Assembly: GCF_001238275.1 (NCBI RefSeq)
Contig: NZ_LGTB01000022.1
Span: 1-64,000 of the forward strand
Direction of reading: 5' to 3'
Length of the DNA stretch: 64,000 nucleotides
DNA from: Bradyrhizobium viridifuturi
GTDB lineage: Bacteria > Pseudomonadota > Alphaproteobacteria > Rhizobiales > Xanthobacteraceae
Both the position numbers and the translations under genes were made by a program. Positions 63,476 through 64,000 of this stretch are shown one piece after another (positions within the stretch are counted from its first letter, which is position 1; the number at the start of each line of letters is the position of its first letter). The notes beneath the pieces are model-generated. The model was not told the DNA's origin and made no database searches. It was given only the letters and a program-made list of their open reading frames with translations.

Positions 63476-63877
63476 CTACCTCTTCCCCATCGCTGCATCG
63501 ACGCTGATCGGGCCCGGGCCCGAGGTCGCGAGATACAGGCAGGCAAAGCAGAGCGCGATTGCAAGACTGCCGTTGTTGAGCAGCGGATAGAAGCCTTTGG
63601 GGAAATGGCCGATGAAGTAGGCGAAGGCCATTTCGCCTGCCAGGATGAAGGCCACGATCCGCGAAAAGAGGCCGATCATCAGCAGCCCGCCCAGGATCAG
63701 TTCGAGCGTGCCGGCCGCGCCGATCAACGAGAACAGTTCGACTTTCTCGAACATCGTCCCGGGAGGGAATTTGAGAAGCTTGGCGACGCCAAACTGAAAC
63801 AGCAGCAGTCCTGTGATGAACCGAAACAGGCTCAGCGCCACCGGTTGAAACCTGGAAAACATCTGGTCCATTGTCAT
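63476..63877 (-). CDS. DoxX family membrane protein
   Basis: The 133-residue protein has four hydrophobic segments and the DoxX pattern ALSLFRFITGLLLFQFGVAKLLKF, GTLELILGGLLMIGLFSRIVAFILAGEMAFAYFIGHFP and a short C-terminus. Homologues couple thiosulphate or quinone redox, or have roles in envelope stress; this one is unassigned. GGGGG precedes ATG 63877. The 123 bases to the right edge show nothing recognisable. Confidence 0.9.
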   Translation of the reverse strand: MTMDQMFSRFQPVALSLFRFITGLLLFQFGVAKLLKFPPGTMFEKVELFSLIGAAGTLELILGGLLMIGLFSRIVAFILAGEMAFAYFIGHFPKGFYPLLNNGSLAIALCFACLYLATSGPGPISVDAAMGKR

Positions 63878-64000
63878 TTACCCCCTGATTGACACGCTGG
63901 AACATTGCACGATGCAGAACCACACGGTGTTCGTCACCGGAGTGTGATGTCAACACCTTGCGTCTGGAATCATTCCTCGCGCGATTGCGGTTGCGAGAGA

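Overview
The window is high-GC DNA from a Bradyrhizobium-like alphaproteobacterium (Nitrobacteraceae, Rhizobiales). The evidence is the familiar gene set and protein style: MPVRQLPE-type MutL, Omp25/31-like barrel, RibH preceded by an FMN riboswitch, ribF, lspA-ileS, moaD/moaE, trxB-lysR. Intergenic palindromic repeats are also dense (elements bounded by GTCGTCCC and GGGACGAC, a CATTGCGAGCGAAGCG hairpin, and CTCCC/GGGAG pairs). No rRNA, tRNA, prophage, insertion sequence or CRISPR array was seen; this looks like ordinary chromosomal backbone with small accessory pockets.

Layout. 0-5 kb: an rluB-type pseudouridine synthase with a very long disordered N-terminus (cut by the left edge), rsmD, an unknown protein, then mutL. 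5-10 kb: a ribbon-helix-helix protein, a minus-strand operon for a periplasmic flavin dehydrogenase (cytochrome c, glyoxalase-like protein, Tat-exported small subunit, GMC flavoprotein), a small secreted protein and arfB. 10-19 kb: a pair of M16 peptidases, a conserved unknown, lspA, ileS, an acetyltransferase coupled to ribF. 19-27 kb: lone CheY, HAD phosphatase, degenerate EAL protein, prmB-moaE-moaD-pgsA-uvrC. 27-35 kb: outer membrane barrel, cold-shock protein, rlmJ, RNase T2, three small secreted proteins, TonB receptor. 35-45 kb: MarR/response regulator/histidine kinase operon, ilvE, DUF2314 protein, hisS, tautomerase, thioesterase, proC, YbjN, FMN riboswitch-ribH. 45-56 kb: SDR, prs, lipoprotein, MerR regulator, pgeF, MidA-like methyltransferase, lgt, dienelactone hydrolase, UbiK-like protein, rplY-pth-ychF. 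56-64 kb: divergent csoR/copper ATPase, dapA with a possible attenuator leader, lysR-trxB, lrp, DoxX.

An important caveat: eleven genes, including the essential ileS and trxB, are interrupted by single-base frameshifts. All fourteen events are one-base losses, and nearly all restore the frame by adding one G or C to an existing GG or CC. I read these as sequence errors rather than pseudogenes and annotate the genes through them.

No wholly new multi-gene system stands out. The best leads are regulatory: a leader ORF plus terminator before dapA, an apparently leaderless MerR promoter with a 19-bp spacer, a long perfect inverted repeat before a small secreted protein, an unexplained 220-base stretch between lysR and its terminator, and a translationally coupled MarR-two-component operon.
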